The notes under the pieces were generated by a model. It was not told the origin of the DNA. It searched no databases and was given only the letters and a program-made list of their open reading frames with translations. Of a DNA stretch of 64,000 nt, positions 11,901-25,853 are shown piece after piece. The stretch is from Lucifuga dentata (taxonomy: Eukaryota > Chordata > Actinopteri > Ophidiiformes > Bythitidae): positions 250,139-314,138 of the forward strand of contig VXCM01000120.1 in assembly GCA_014773175.1 (NCBI GenBank). Reading direction: 5' to 3'. The translations under genes were made by a program, and so were the position numbers. Position 1 is the stretch's first letter. Every line of letters starts with the position of its first letter.

Positions 11901-14900
11901 CTGATTGATTTTTCACTGCCCCATATTTCCAGCGTAAGTGAAGTGAAAGCAGTGACATTTGAAAGTGAATACATGCTCATCTGTAGGCCACGGAACCATT
12001 GTAGTATAAAAATGTAATACAATACTGTCAAAATTAAGAGTAGAATCATCTGTAAATGATCATATAATAAGTGAACTAGATTAATAATCTAATAAAGAAT
12101 TCTTTTGCCAACAGATACAGTACTTGGCTCAGTCATTATTCAAAAGCTATTGATGTTTGATGTCCCAGCACATTTAACTGGTTCTGTGATGAATGATTTT
12201 GTGCTACATTTTCAATGATGCCTTATTCCATCTCAGAAAACATCGGCTAGCTATTTTATCACAACATGTTCTTCTTTATGTTAAAATAAATTATAGAGAT
12301 AACACTTTTCTCAAATCTTGTTTTTAATTTACAGCCAGAGGGCTCACAGGACCCAGAGGAGACAGCCCGCCTCCAGCAGTTACAGGCTGCAGCAGCACAG
12401 TGGCAGCAGGTTCAGCAGCAGAGGGCGGGTATACAGTACCAGGCTCTTATGCAACAGCATGAAAAGCTGCAACATATCTTGGAACAGTATCAACAGCTGA
12501 TTCAACACCCATCAAATGTACAGGTAGATAAATGTTGGAGGTTTCTGTAGCTGCTCCTTTATGGCTTATTTGTCCCTTGTCTTTGAATGAGACGCTTGGC
12601 ACGTGCAAAAGAAATTATAGTGTATTTAAATGTTTGAAAACAAATGAAAAAAGAATGTAAGAGCTGCTACAACTGACATCTGCTACTGCAGAGCTACCTT
12701 GGGAATCTCAAAATAATGATTTTACTAAATCTATACCAAGCGGTTTCCTTGTTCTATATGTACCAATATGATCACATTTTAAGCCAAATCTGATTTGTCT
12801 TTTATGTCCTTTGTTGCAGTCAATGTCAGCTGAAATGCAGCTCAGACACTATGAAATGCAACAGCAGCAATTTACTCCATTATTCCAAGACTGGGAACAC
12901 TCATTCATCCTCTGGTACGAGCATTTCCAGGCTTATCCCCACAAAGACCAACTGCAGGACTACGAGCTCCAGTGGAAGCAATGGCAGGAGCAGATGAACG
13001 CCACCAATGCCCATCTTCAAGAGCGGATGGCTACGCTCCGTGCTATGGTGCCGTATCCCTCAGGCCAGTACAGCAGCGGGATGATGGGACAGTATGGGCA
13101 GTACTCTGGACAAGACATGCAAATACAGCAACACACAGTGAACCCAGGGATGCAGCATGCTTCAGGTGTTGCTGAAACCAGATCCCAAGGGCCAAAGCCC
13201 ACTGAGTTTGGGACACATTCAGAATCACCTGCTGGACCTCCTGCGAGAGGAGTCGGCCCTGCTGGCGTTGTAGTAAGACCCCCAGGTCCCTCCACTGGTC
13301 AGCCACCGAGCTTCACTAACACCGGAGGTCCACGGTGAGCCACNACCCCCAGGTCCCTCCACTGGTCAGCCACCGAGCTTCACTAACACCGGAGGTCCAC
13401 GGTGAGCCACAGCCTAGATAGTTTGATAATGTGTGTTGTAAAATTATTGCAATTATATTGATAATCATTTTTTAAATTGAAAGTAACATATTTTACAATG
13501 CATTACTTGGACTAAGAACTTTAGAATTTTTAACATTATAATATCAGCCTAGTTAGAAAGTAGGGAAATTCCAATGAAACCTGTATGAATTGAGAAGCGG
13601 TAGTTTAAAAGTCAAAGTATATGTTCATTGATAGTTAAAAAATGTAGTGAATTATAGTCTGTTGTGAACGTTATCTATTAATATATTGTATGAAAACTGA
13701 GTCAAGTCAACTGGATTCAAGTTTTTAACTCTGAAACGTTTCACCGTTCATCCAAATGGTTTTGTCAGTCAGTAAAGACAATATTCTTTATTAACATGAT
13801 CAATTATAGTGACAGTGTTGTCAGCATCTGCCGTCTGATATTTTCAAAAAATGATGAGAGGAATGAAATTCACATAGGCAAAAAAAAAAAATCTAAATTT
13901 GCTAAGTCACCTTTACATGTGTCTACTACTGAGCAGCTATTAAATGTGCACAAAATAAATGTTTATTTTCTGCCATCTTGATGTTCTCAGAGGAAACACC
14001 CCCAGATTTGACCAGTCCCAGCAACGCTTTGATGGTCCTCCCAGATTTGATCAACCAGGACAGCGCTTTGATGGTCCCCCTAGATTTGACCAACCAGGGC
14101 AGCGCTTTAAAGGCCCCCCTAGATTTGACCAACCAGGGCAGCGCTTTGAAGGTCCCCCTAGATTTGACCAACCAGGGCAGCGCTTTGATGGTCCCCCTAG
14201 ATTTGACCAACCAGGGCAGCGCTTTGATGGTCCCCCTAGATTTGACCAACCACGGCAACGCTTTGATGGTCCCCCTAGATTTGACCAACCAGGCCAGCGT
14301 TTTGGTGGTCCCCCCAGATTTGACCAGCCACGGCAGCGTTTCGATGGTCCCTCCAGATTTGCCCCACCACAATTGGAGCAGTCTCCAAGAGGAAACCAGC
14401 CTCGATTTGGGCAGCAGCCTAGGTTAGAACAGCCCCCAAGACAACCCATCCCTTCACCTCGCTTTGAACATCCTCCTGGGCCCCTGGAAAAAGAACAGCA
14501 AGTTCCCCAACCTAAGACAGAACCAGCCACTAAACAGTTAACCAATGTAGATTCAAAAACTCCTGCAAAATCCACAGAGCAGCCACAAAGTGCAAAGGAA
14601 AATGTATCTAAAAAAGAGAACAATGCTGATGATAAAGTCCTTGGAACTGGTGGCTTTTTTGTCCAAAGTGACCCCATTCCTCAGAAATTACAGTCAATGT
14701 CTGATGCATCAGGTGGCAATACTGGTCCTGACAACAGTAATAAACTCAAACCTGCATGCACTCTCCCAACTGTAAGTTCTCCTTCTCCTGTGGCAACAAA
14801 AAACACTACTGTACAAAATGCCCTCAAACCAGAAGGACCAGTGACAAATAAACCCCAGCAGGGTCCAAAGCCTTCTACAGCTCAACAGGAGGCACAAACT

Positions 14901-17900
14901 TCTGGGCAAGCACAGTCAAGGCTAGATCCTCCAAGGCCTCCACCTAGTAGGGGACGAGGCCAGCCCCCAGCACCTGACCATGTGCCTGGACGAGGCCGTG
15001 GACAAAGGGGGCGTGGAGATTTCAGGGGATCTAGCAGTATAGTACATGGGGAGGAGATGAATGAAATGTCTTATGGCTTCATGCTCCCTAAAGAAGACTT
15101 AGGGATGCAGGAAGAGCAGGAAGACTATCAGTGGCAAGATCCTTCATATGAGGAGTTTGGTGGGGAGGAATCTGAGGTGCCCCATGAAGAAGACATGTGG
15201 ATACCAGAGGAACATCACTTCCCTACAGAGGAGGACTATTATGAAGAGTCAGTTGGAGGACCACCTATGGGTAGAGGAGGGCCCCTTCTGAGGAGAGCAG
15301 GGCCTCCTATGGGGAGAGGAGGTCCCTTTATGGGTAGAGGAGGCCCTCCTATGGGAAGAGGAGGTTTCCCTTTTGGTAGAGGTGGACCCCCTTTCAGTAG
15401 AGGAGGTCCACCTGGAGGGAGGGGAGGTCCGCCTATGACAAGGGGAGGGCCACCTTTGGGGAGAGGAGGACCACCAATGGGCAGGGGAGGAGTACCTCTG
15501 GGAAGAGGAGAGCCGGTGGACAGGAATTGGGAAGAACCTGAAGCAGCCGAGTACTCAGAGGAAGGGGAACCTTACTGGGGACAAAGGAGGCCTCCAGTGA
15601 GAGGCATGAGACCCCCATTTCCACCTGGCCGGGGTCGGCCCCCACGTGGTCATCCCAGTTTCATGCACCCAGGACAGGGCCACCCCCCTCATCCAGCACA
15701 TGGACCATTGGATCATGATCCATTAGGTCCTGTGATTGAAACTGATGACGTAGAAATAGATCCGATGAGGCATCCTATGTATCATGGGCGTGACCCTCAT
15801 AGTCACCCTATGCATCCTGATAGGGGAAGAGGCCGGCGTCGTGTCCCACCACCTCACGATGCAATGGATCCTATGGCGGAGCCACTGTATGATGAGGAAA
15901 TGGAAGGAGAAGGAGGGTGGCACCTAGCCCCACATGGCATAAGACCTCCTCCACCTCCACAGGCAATAGAGCGAGGAGGATTGAGGAGGCCACCTCGAGG
16001 GATGGCTCGAGGTCGACCAGTTGTATCTCATGAGGAATATGAAGAGGGATACACTGAGGGTTACTTTGAAGATTACGGCCATGGGAGTGATGGCTATAGA
16101 TGGCGACCACCCCGGGACTATCCTCCTGATGAGTATGAGCATAAGGACCTGTACTATAAGCGTGAATGGGATAGGGAGCGTTCTCTTCCTGAGAGGGACT
16201 ACCCTCCTCACATGCCACCACCAGAACGCTTCAGGGATGACCACTGGTTAGAAGACAGAGAAAGAGGTCGCCCCCATTTGTATGAAGAGCATGAAAGAGG
16301 ACAAGGTGAACTTAGAGTCCGTGAATACAGGGATGAGCCACCATATCGTCAGGAAGAGCCACCATACCCACCACCCCGTTCTGAGTGGGATCAGCCTTCA
16401 AGGTTACCTCCACCTCCAGAAAGAGGATATCCACCAGACTACGAAGATTGCAGACCTCTCTATGAGGACAGAGAACAGCCTCCTTTGGATATTCCCCCAC
16501 CACCAGCTGCTTCTGTCACAAAGGTGGCAGAGAAGTCTCTTGAACCAGCACCTCAGCCAGCAAGTGGAAGTCTGTTGGCCCTCTCGCAACGTCAGCATGA
16601 GATCATCTTGAAAGCTGCTCAAGAGCTTAAACTGATAAGGTATTTTCCAAGAATAATAATTACATTTTGTTAACATTGTCATTTTAATGTTAATGATCAG
16701 AACTTTAATATTTGTTTATAAATGTATGACACCTGTATTTGCAGTACTGTAAATGAGTTATTCTACATTTTGTTTGTTTCATTAAGTCTTTGCTCATGTG
16801 TAGCCACAATTTTGGTAATCTAAAGTTCAGAATTTTTGGCAGGTAATATCTTAAAGCTGAAAATGAAATAATGACGACTGTTAGACGTTTTGTTTAGTTA
16901 AAATTATGGATGATTTTTGACTACTTGCATTGGCTTACTGTTTCATTTTCCATTAACTGGACAGGTGACCTATATGCATAAATGTGTCATCTACATGACT
17001 TACATTTCCAATATACTCCACACAAAATCTGTTTATTTTATTACCTGGATTTTACCCTGTGTTCAAAAAATGGAAATTTGATGACATTTTGGATATGTTT
17101 GACATGTCTTTGTTTGGGTCTACAGGGAATTGCAAGAGGGGAAGACCGCTGCCACTGAACCTCAGCCTGCACCATCTGAAATCCCACTTGAGCTTCCTCC
17201 TGGTCTTTTAGGTTTGGAGATTCCTCCAGAAGTCAGGAATGCTCTGAAGGTAAATAACTAGGAATGCTTGGCGCACAAAAGGCAGCGTGCCCCCTAGGGA
17301 TTTTAGATATTAATTCACATATTCTTATTATCTTCTTCATAATTTGAGATTAGCATATTATTCAGTTATTTTTTTTGTTTTTTTTTTAAATTAGATCTAT
17401 ATCTTATATGTTTAGGGCATGGCTGCATCTGTACAAAAATCTGCAACTGATCCGGTGTCTTGGGATACCAAAACTGCTACCACAGATTATCACCAACCTC
17501 TCCCTGATGTACCCACACCTTCAGTCATTCCAAAGACTGTGGATTATGGGCATGGCCATGGTATAAGCTACAAAGAGAGTCCCTTTTAAAAAAAAAAAAA
17601 AAAAAAAAAGTTTTTTCATAGGAGTATGACAGGTGAAGTATCAGGACATTGTTGGTGAAATTGACATTCTCTGTTATAGAACTTGGTGGCACTGTTGAGC
17701 GGATATCTTACGGTGAGAGAATTGTGTTGAGGCCTGACCCATTACCTTCAGACAGGGGCTATGAAAAAGGTACGTTTAATCGTGTGATAAAGCAGTTCTT
17801 AATGCTATAAAGTATGTCTTCTGCCACTCAAAAGAGATTGCTTTTAAAGTGTCTGGGTTTGCATTTTGTTTTGTTAACTGTGTTTGCTGATTAACTATTC

Positions 17901-20900
17901 GATTTTCCACTTAGAACCTCTTGGACTCAGGGACCACTATGCCAGAGATCTGTTTTATGAAAGACGATCAGACCCTTACATGGATCGCCGGGAGTACAGC
18001 AGAGAGAGAGAGATGTACAGAGATAAGCCTCCAGCTGATTATGAAAGAGAGAGATTTGAGAGAGAACGCTATCCCCCTAGAGATGAAAGGTAATATGTTT
18101 TCTTTCGGTGGGTTCGACACCCACTGTTTTTTCCCCAAAAACTGGAAGTGTGGCGCTTCCATACATATGTAATATTCTTTTCTGTTTGTTTTTGGTTCAA
18201 GCACACAATCCATGGTTGTTGAAGAAAGGTATTACGTCACATTGTATCATCTTGTGTGCCAGTTTGAAAAAAGGAATTTAGTTGGCACATTGAAATCTGA
18301 TCATCTTCTCTTTCTGTGTACAGACTCCCTACACGTTCAAGCTACAGGGAAAGAGAGCGGGACTTTCGAGAGAGGGAGGGAAGTGGCAGTCGTGACCGAG
18401 ATGAACATTATGGAAGGCATGGTTACGATAGACCTCCCTACGAGCGCACCACACAGGAACGCAGTGGGCCAGACCGTTATGGCCACAGCTCTTCACCTTA
18501 CTGTACGTTTAATCTCCCATCCATTACCAAAAGTTTGTGGACATTGTTTTACTTTAGTTACTTTCTCAGTTACTAAAATGAGCCTTGTTGATATCCATAA
18601 TATGGGGGGGCAGTTACGGCTAGGTAAGTCATTCTACTGTATATGGTAATAATAATACTAATTGTAGAAACTTGTATTGCATATATTATCAAACAGTGGA
18701 AAGAAGGAGTTATTCAGAGGACAGAGGGCCTGTTACTGCATCATCTCTACCACCTCCACCTCAGCCAGCCCCACGAATTGAGAAGAAACCAGAAATCAAG
18801 AATATTGATGATCTCCTCAAACCACCTGGCAGATTATCACGGCCAGAAAGAGTATGTAATTACTTTTACAGCATCAGTTGGTGCTACAGTAACACTTTCT
18901 TAGTTGATTTACATTGAGTATTTATTTAAATGATGTTTTCCCAGATTGTTATTATAATGAGAGGGCTTCCAGGAAGTGGGAAAAGCCATGTTGCAAAGCT
19001 TATACGGGTGAGTGGAGTCAGCAGCTGAAGTATACTGTAATTATATAATTTAATAATGGATGGTTTACTTTATTTTACTTTCTGAAAAATATTGAGCTTG
19101 AAAGAAACAATACGCATAATACCTATTTCATAATCACTTTTCAGAAAAGTTATGAACAGTGCCAATGTAAACGTGATACCTTTGCTTTTCAATCTCGCTT
19201 ATAATATTTAAGGACAAGGAAGTAGATTGTGGTGGTGCCCCACCAAGAGTTCTTGTTTTGGATGACTATTTCATGACGGAGGTTGAGAAAGTGGAGAAAG
19301 ACCCAGACACAGGGAAACGAGTCAAAAACAAGGTGAGTCTGAGATTAAAACAAGAACAGAGAGTTGTAGTGCCAAACACCAGCATCAACAGAAAGTTGTG
19401 TTACACTTATTGTTGTTGTTATTAACAAGATAACAAAAAAAAAACTGTCTCTTTCAGGTCCTGGTCTATGAATATGAGCCAGAGATGGAAGATACATACA
19501 GGAGCAGCATGCTAAAAACATTTAAGAAAACACTGGATGATGGCTTTTTCCCCTTTATTATTATAGACACTATCAATGACAAGGTTAAACATTTTGATCA
19601 GTTCTGGAGTGCAGCTAAAACGAAAGGCTTTGAGGTGAGCTGTGTTACTTAACGAATTAGAGAAAGGTTATAATGATTATATGCTGCTCTATCCTAAATG
19701 GTTTTTATTTTTGTTTTTCCAAGGTGTATGTGGCTGAAATCAGTGCAGACACTCAGACTTGTGCAAAAAGAAATATCCACGAGCGCACACTGAAGGATAT
19801 ACTGAAGGTTTGTAAGCGCATTTGGCTATCTGAGATACATTCGTAAACATTTGTAATGTATGTCGAAATTTATAAATGTGGTATAAACTTATAAACGCTG
19901 ATGAACTATTCCTCACACAGATGTCTGATCTTTGGGAACCTTCACCACATCATATGGTGCGCTTGGATGTCCGGTCGCTGCTTCAGGATGCTGCTATAGA
20001 GGAGGTGAGGTCATCAGAATGCGACACTTGTAAATATTTTAGTCTTCAATCAAAAGCAGAGCTAAACTTAAATGTGCTTGTGTTCTTAGGTTGAAATGGA
20101 AGACTTTAATCCTGAGGATGAGCCCAAAGAACCCAAGAGAGAAGAGGAAGAAGAGGGTGATCTGGTAGGATACAAACAGTTTGCATATGTAGCCACATAC
20201 TTGTCAACATAATTTCCCACATGATTTGTTTCACATCTACTACACAAGGGTAATCCACAAAGAAAAATCTCAGCAGAATGTTAAAATAACAGAGGAAATA
20301 GAGATCAGAATGCTAGATAATCAAAATAATGAAAGTCCTAAAAGTCAATAATAACAGAAAAAATAATAAATCAGCTTAAATTAAACAATTTTATTAAAAA
20401 TACTCATTGCATCAGTCATTTCATAAAGAACTTCCTTGAAGTTTTAATAAATGCTTTAAATATGCTTGAAGTAAATGGATTCTAAAATTTTATATCTCCT
20501 CTCTGGCTTTTCCATGCAAAGGAAAACCCAGAGATCTGCAGTAGCCTTACCTATCTCTGTCTAAGCATCATTTGCAGAATGACTCGATGTATTATTATCC
20601 TAAAATAACATATAATAATACATCACTTTCCCCACATCACAAAATATTATGATAATAATTTAATAATAATTTTATTTGCATAGTACCTTTCACAGACAAC
20701 AGGTCACAATGTGCTTCACATGCAATAATATAGAACAATAAAAATAATACCTAAAATCAAGAAACAAGGAAAACAATACAGACATCTACTAGGAACAAAA
20801 AAAAAAAGATTAAAAAAAGTNACAAGGAAAACAATACATCTACTAGGAACAAAAAAAAAAAGATTAAAAAAAGTGACTTAAAAGTAAGTACTTAAAAGCC

Positions 20901-23900
20901 TGTCAAAACAAAAATGTTTTTATCTGTCTTCTAAACACGACAGACAGTAGAGGGAAGGGCATGCTACAGTGGAATGCACGATCTCCATGGGTCTTTAAAT
21001 GGGTATGAGGGACACCAACTATTAGTTGTTGATCATCTGCAAGAATTACCATCCAGCCCTGGAAGACAATGTAGTCATGTTTCTAAAAAGCAGCAACAAT
21101 AGCATTGAACATGCACTAGACTTGACATGTAGCATTTATACACAAAAGGTCTTCATCAAAAAAAATGTCAGGTAAGAATACAACTGAGTGGAAAAATAAA
21201 CACTTGCAATCCAAAGCTCTTTCTTTAATATCTTGTCGTCATTTAACAAGATAGATTTTATTTAAAATTGTGGTTGCAGCGTTTTGAAGTAATTTTTTTT
21301 ATTGGTGTGCTTTAGCATTTTATTAAACTGTCATACATCATAACAAAGTTTTATTTTAACCCAGATGTGGATATCCTATACCATTTTCCCCATCAATACA
21401 AACAATAAATTTTTTAAAAGAAACTGCAAATACATGTTTGAAGCAGGTTAAGCTTCCAATAAATTGCAACTTTATTTTATTTCACTTGTTAAAATACTGT
21501 ATATCCAATTTTCCATAGCCATGGTTCCTCATAAAATTCCACGCAGAAAATGATGTTTTGTTTTTTTTTTTGNTTTTCCATAGCCATGGTTCCTCATAAA
21601 ATTCCACGCAGAAAATGATGTTTTGTTTTTTTTTTTGTTTGTTTTGTTTTGTTTTTAATATTTTGGTTGCTCTTTAACTTTATTAATTAAATTAATTGGA
21701 CATTCACCTGATAAAGTTCCAACAGAGCCATCTGGCACCAAATACATGTTTAGATGGCAAGTAAATCACATAATATTCACTGGCACATATACATGCTATC
21801 ATAATATAAAGTATAGTTTTGTAGATCATTCTTGCTTGGAAAAAGCAACCTCATTCTCTGCACTGATTGTGCCGTTTTTTTCTTTTGTGCATGTAGTGTA
21901 AATTTATACAGTTTATGCAGTATAAACCATATGGCCCACCCTGAGATGATCCACACCAAGTTTGGAGTGAATTAGATTAAATTTTAAGAGTACATATGCA
22001 AATGTAATTTGAACAAATTTATATGGTGAAAATGAGGTGAACCAAAATGGTTAAGATGTGTCTTGTTACTGCTGCAATAGCAGTAACTAATGTACACTAG
22101 GAAAATATGCTTCTGGTACAGAAGTTACAAGTCAAAACATAAAACTTTTTATTGCACTCCATGTGGTCAAATGCCCAAGCTGTAGAGGCACATCAGATTG
22201 CAGCAGTCATAGAAAATAAGCATATTTAGACCTGCAGTTTTGCATGTTTGTTTCTTTTCATTTGGATTTTAGTTGTCGGTGAGCACTGAAGACACACACA
22301 TCCTAACCATAAACCTCATAACTGTCTCCAAACTGCAGGTCTAAAGTGGCTACACTACTGATGATGCAGTACTGACACAGACTGGTTGTATCTGCAAAGT
22401 TTGGTTGCCCTCTTGGGAGCTCTTACAAGTCTCTGACATCCAGATTCTCAAAATAGTAATAATAATAATAATAATTAATAAAAAAAATTTAAAAAAAAAA
22501 GTTTTTGTTTGGACCTCTAATAATAACACAGTTGATTAAATACATTCTGGGCAAGATCCAGATTGTAAAAACGGTGTTAATGAGGGATTGAACTGAAAAG
22601 AAAGGTCAAGAGGAAGTCAACAAAAACAAGAAACCAGCTCAAACACCTTGTCAGCTTGTTGCTCATTGTGTTTATATTTATCACTTGACATCTCAGCACC
22701 TTAAAGTCCAAATGAAGCCTTTGCATAGGACAGCTGCAAAATGGCAAAATGTATTACATTCAGCTTATACAGAAAAGCATGGCTGCTGAAGCTTTAAACA
22801 TGTTGTTGTAGTTCATTTGCATCAATTTATGCAGAGTTACAGTTAATTGATTCTCATTATTTACAGACACAAAATAGGGCTGGGTGATAAATCGATTTAA
22901 TCGATTAATTCAAGTGTACATTTTGGCACGATGTGTAAAATGGCTGAATCACAAAATCGAGATTAAAAAAAGAACAAAAAAACTTAATATCTTACTATTT
23001 TTAAAGGGGAAAATGCAGCAGCAAGTCGTTCTCCGTTAATCAAGCCTGTTCTCGTTTTGTGCATGTTAAACCTACAAGACTTGTTTATACTTTCTGCGAG
23101 TCCGCGAGGATCTGCTAGGCTCGGCCTCCAGCGGAGACAGTTACCAACCTTACCAATCAACGGTCCATTACTTTGGCTGATGCCATGCCCACGAAGCTTT
23201 CAGCAGGTCAAATGCGCTGTCAAGATGCCAACAAACACTTTAATTGAAGATAAGCTCGTTCTTAAAAAAAAAGGTAATGTCACTTCATCACGTCAGTCAT
23301 TTGGAAGTGGTTCGGTTTTGCGCTTAACAGCATGGAGCAAACCAACAAGGTCTGTAAAGTTTGTAGGAGCTGCAGCTACTAAAAGTAGGCAGCTGTGACA
23401 AACATGCAGCTGAATGGCAGCAGTGCAGCACTGCAAGATGGAGATGCTACAGTGAAAGCCCGAGCAAAAAAGCAAATGACGTTAGCTGCATCATTGAGCC
23501 AGAGGCAGCGGACTGCCTGGTGTTCTCACAAGGAACCTGTAAATTACTGTAAAAACCTTTTATTTTGCAAATTTTTGTTTAGAAAGCCCTACAATTTTAA
23601 AGTATCATTATTTGTTTTTATTATTTTAATAAAGAAGATACTTATTTGAGTTATGGCTTGAGCTNTTTTTTTTTTTTTTTTTAAGTTTGGAGGAAAAACA
23701 AGAAAAATTGAGATTAAAATCGAGAATCATCCATAAGTGTGAAAAAAAATTTGAGATTTTATTTTTAGGCCATATCGCCCAGCCCTAACACAGGTTGTTT
23801 CTTGAATATAACAAACTTAGTTGTTTATCTTACACTCATGTCAAACTAAAGTTACACGATACCCCTTGGCACAGTGATAGCGGACAGTTTAGATTGTATA

Positions 23901-25821
23901 ATAATTTGTAATTTCTCTTTTTGTTGTAAATTCTTCCTGACATCTCTGATAGACTATTTTGCATGAAATCAAGAAGTGTTTACAACAAAAGGAAGGTACA
24001 GACATCAGAACAGAAATGTTTTTCTTCCTCACTTATTTTTCCATCATGTAATGTTCACCGCTTCCTGCAGATGTGTAACATTTACACAGGTTGAGGAAGT
24101 TGATGGAGTTTATATTAACAAACAGCAGCAATGACAAATTTACCCAGCAAAGGGGAGAAGATCAGTAAACAGTTAAACTTCCAACTAAAACAAAATATAC
24201 TTAAAAATCAGAGAGAATTAATAAAGGCCGGTTGTTTTTCAAATACGTCTATACTAAAAGCCTGGTTCTCTGTTCAGTTTATATGAAGTTCCATATAACA
24301 ATACCTAAATGCAATGTTATGCATTTTTGTTTTTGAAAGAATAGACGAAAGATGCTGCACTATAATACTTTTGTATGAACATACCATGTAAAGCTAAAAG
24401 TCTCTGTTTATACCTTTGTGGTTCACCATAACAGCAAATGTGCAAAAGTAATGAATGCTGATGAAATGATGCATGATGGCTAATGTGCTGTTTTTTGTTC
24501 TTTGTTTTTTTTGGGGGGGGGGGGNGGGGGGGGGGGTTATGAGTGACGATGAGCCTCACCAGCAGATAACTCAACTTTTCTCAAAAATACGCCATCAGTG
24601 CATCATTTTACAAATTAAACAGTCAGTGTGTACCCAGTTTAACCGCACAAATTGGATTAGAAGTGAAGTGGTACAGAGGAATTTGTTTTCTGTTAATGTA
24701 TGTCTGACATCTAATGTATCTCTGACAAGCTTGACACTTAAAATCATTTTGATGAACTTCCACACTTAATAATGTCATGTGTTGTTTAGAAAAGACCTTT
24801 TCAAAATGCACTTAAATGTGACAGTCGCTCTTATCAATCACACATTTCAACAAATCCGGTAAAACAGACTTCAGGGTTAGCGCTCATATCATGGGGTCAT
24901 GTCACACATTATGCCAGGCTTAGTCTCATAGTCTTTAATATGTATTGTGTTTTTAAAATTTTGAGATTCAAACTTATGATTTTTTTGTGATATTTGGTTA
25001 CTTTTCATTACCAGATTATGAAAAACAATTCATTGTTAATAAGTGATATTCACTATTATATGTGTGTTAAAAAGTGAGGCAATGTGTCCTCACAGTTTTT
25101 TTTATATGTTAGGTTATATAGCTCTGAATAACCAGAACAGCTGATTTTACCATGATAGATTTTACAAAATCTTTGTCCACTGAGCTTCAGCTCCAAATCC
25201 AAATAGACACCAGAACTCGGATTTAACCCAGCTCCGGTTGAATCTCAGCTGGGGTGTCATCTTCCATATTTTTCATTTTCTGTCCAACATGCGCTTGTGC
25301 ATGAGCAAATGAAATGGATTAATGCTCTGAATTTCCAATATCATTTTGCAGACTTCAAAAATGGTAAAAGACAACAATTTGTTGCTACAAGTGTGCTGAA
25401 ATAAAATATCAATCTTGAAGACCTTTAACTGGATATTAAAGGATGCACAAAAACCAACAGGTATAAAATGTTTTGATACTTGTTTACATCTAAAAAGTGA
25501 AGTAAAACCAAACAATAAAATCAACACAAACCAGAAAATAGGAGAAAAAATAAATGAGTTATGTTATGCATGAAACATTAGCCAGTTGTTTAGGTATACT
25601 CACATAGTGCTTAATATTCATTTCTTACTGCCCTGTTCTTCAGACATTGGTAACTACTTTAGCTGTTTCTTAGTTGTTCAAAAAAAGTTCTTAGTTCTTA
25701 AAATTATCCTGCATTGTAGACTCATTAATCTTAAATCTGCTGTAGTTCAGGCTTTTTCAGGGTTTAATTAACTGGAACATGGCCAGAGTTAACAACAAAG
25801 AATTTGGAGTAAAATTAGGTT

Positions 25822-25853
<32 letters not shown>

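Noticed and set aside
14004..14354. Regular repeats as a possible CRISPR-like array
   Set aside because: The units are contiguous with no spacers, encode protein inside a eukaryotic exon and keep the reading frame.
13926..14677. Long minus-strand and third-frame open reading frames over the ylpm1 39-bp array
   Set aside because: They are shadows of an in-frame tandem repeat whose unit is a multiple of three. They lack their own start context and family motifs.
18104..18124. tRNA T-arm-like hairpin (gtgggttcgacacccac)
   Set aside because: No acceptor, D or anticodon arms can be found around it. It is an isolated hairpin in ylpm1 intron 10.
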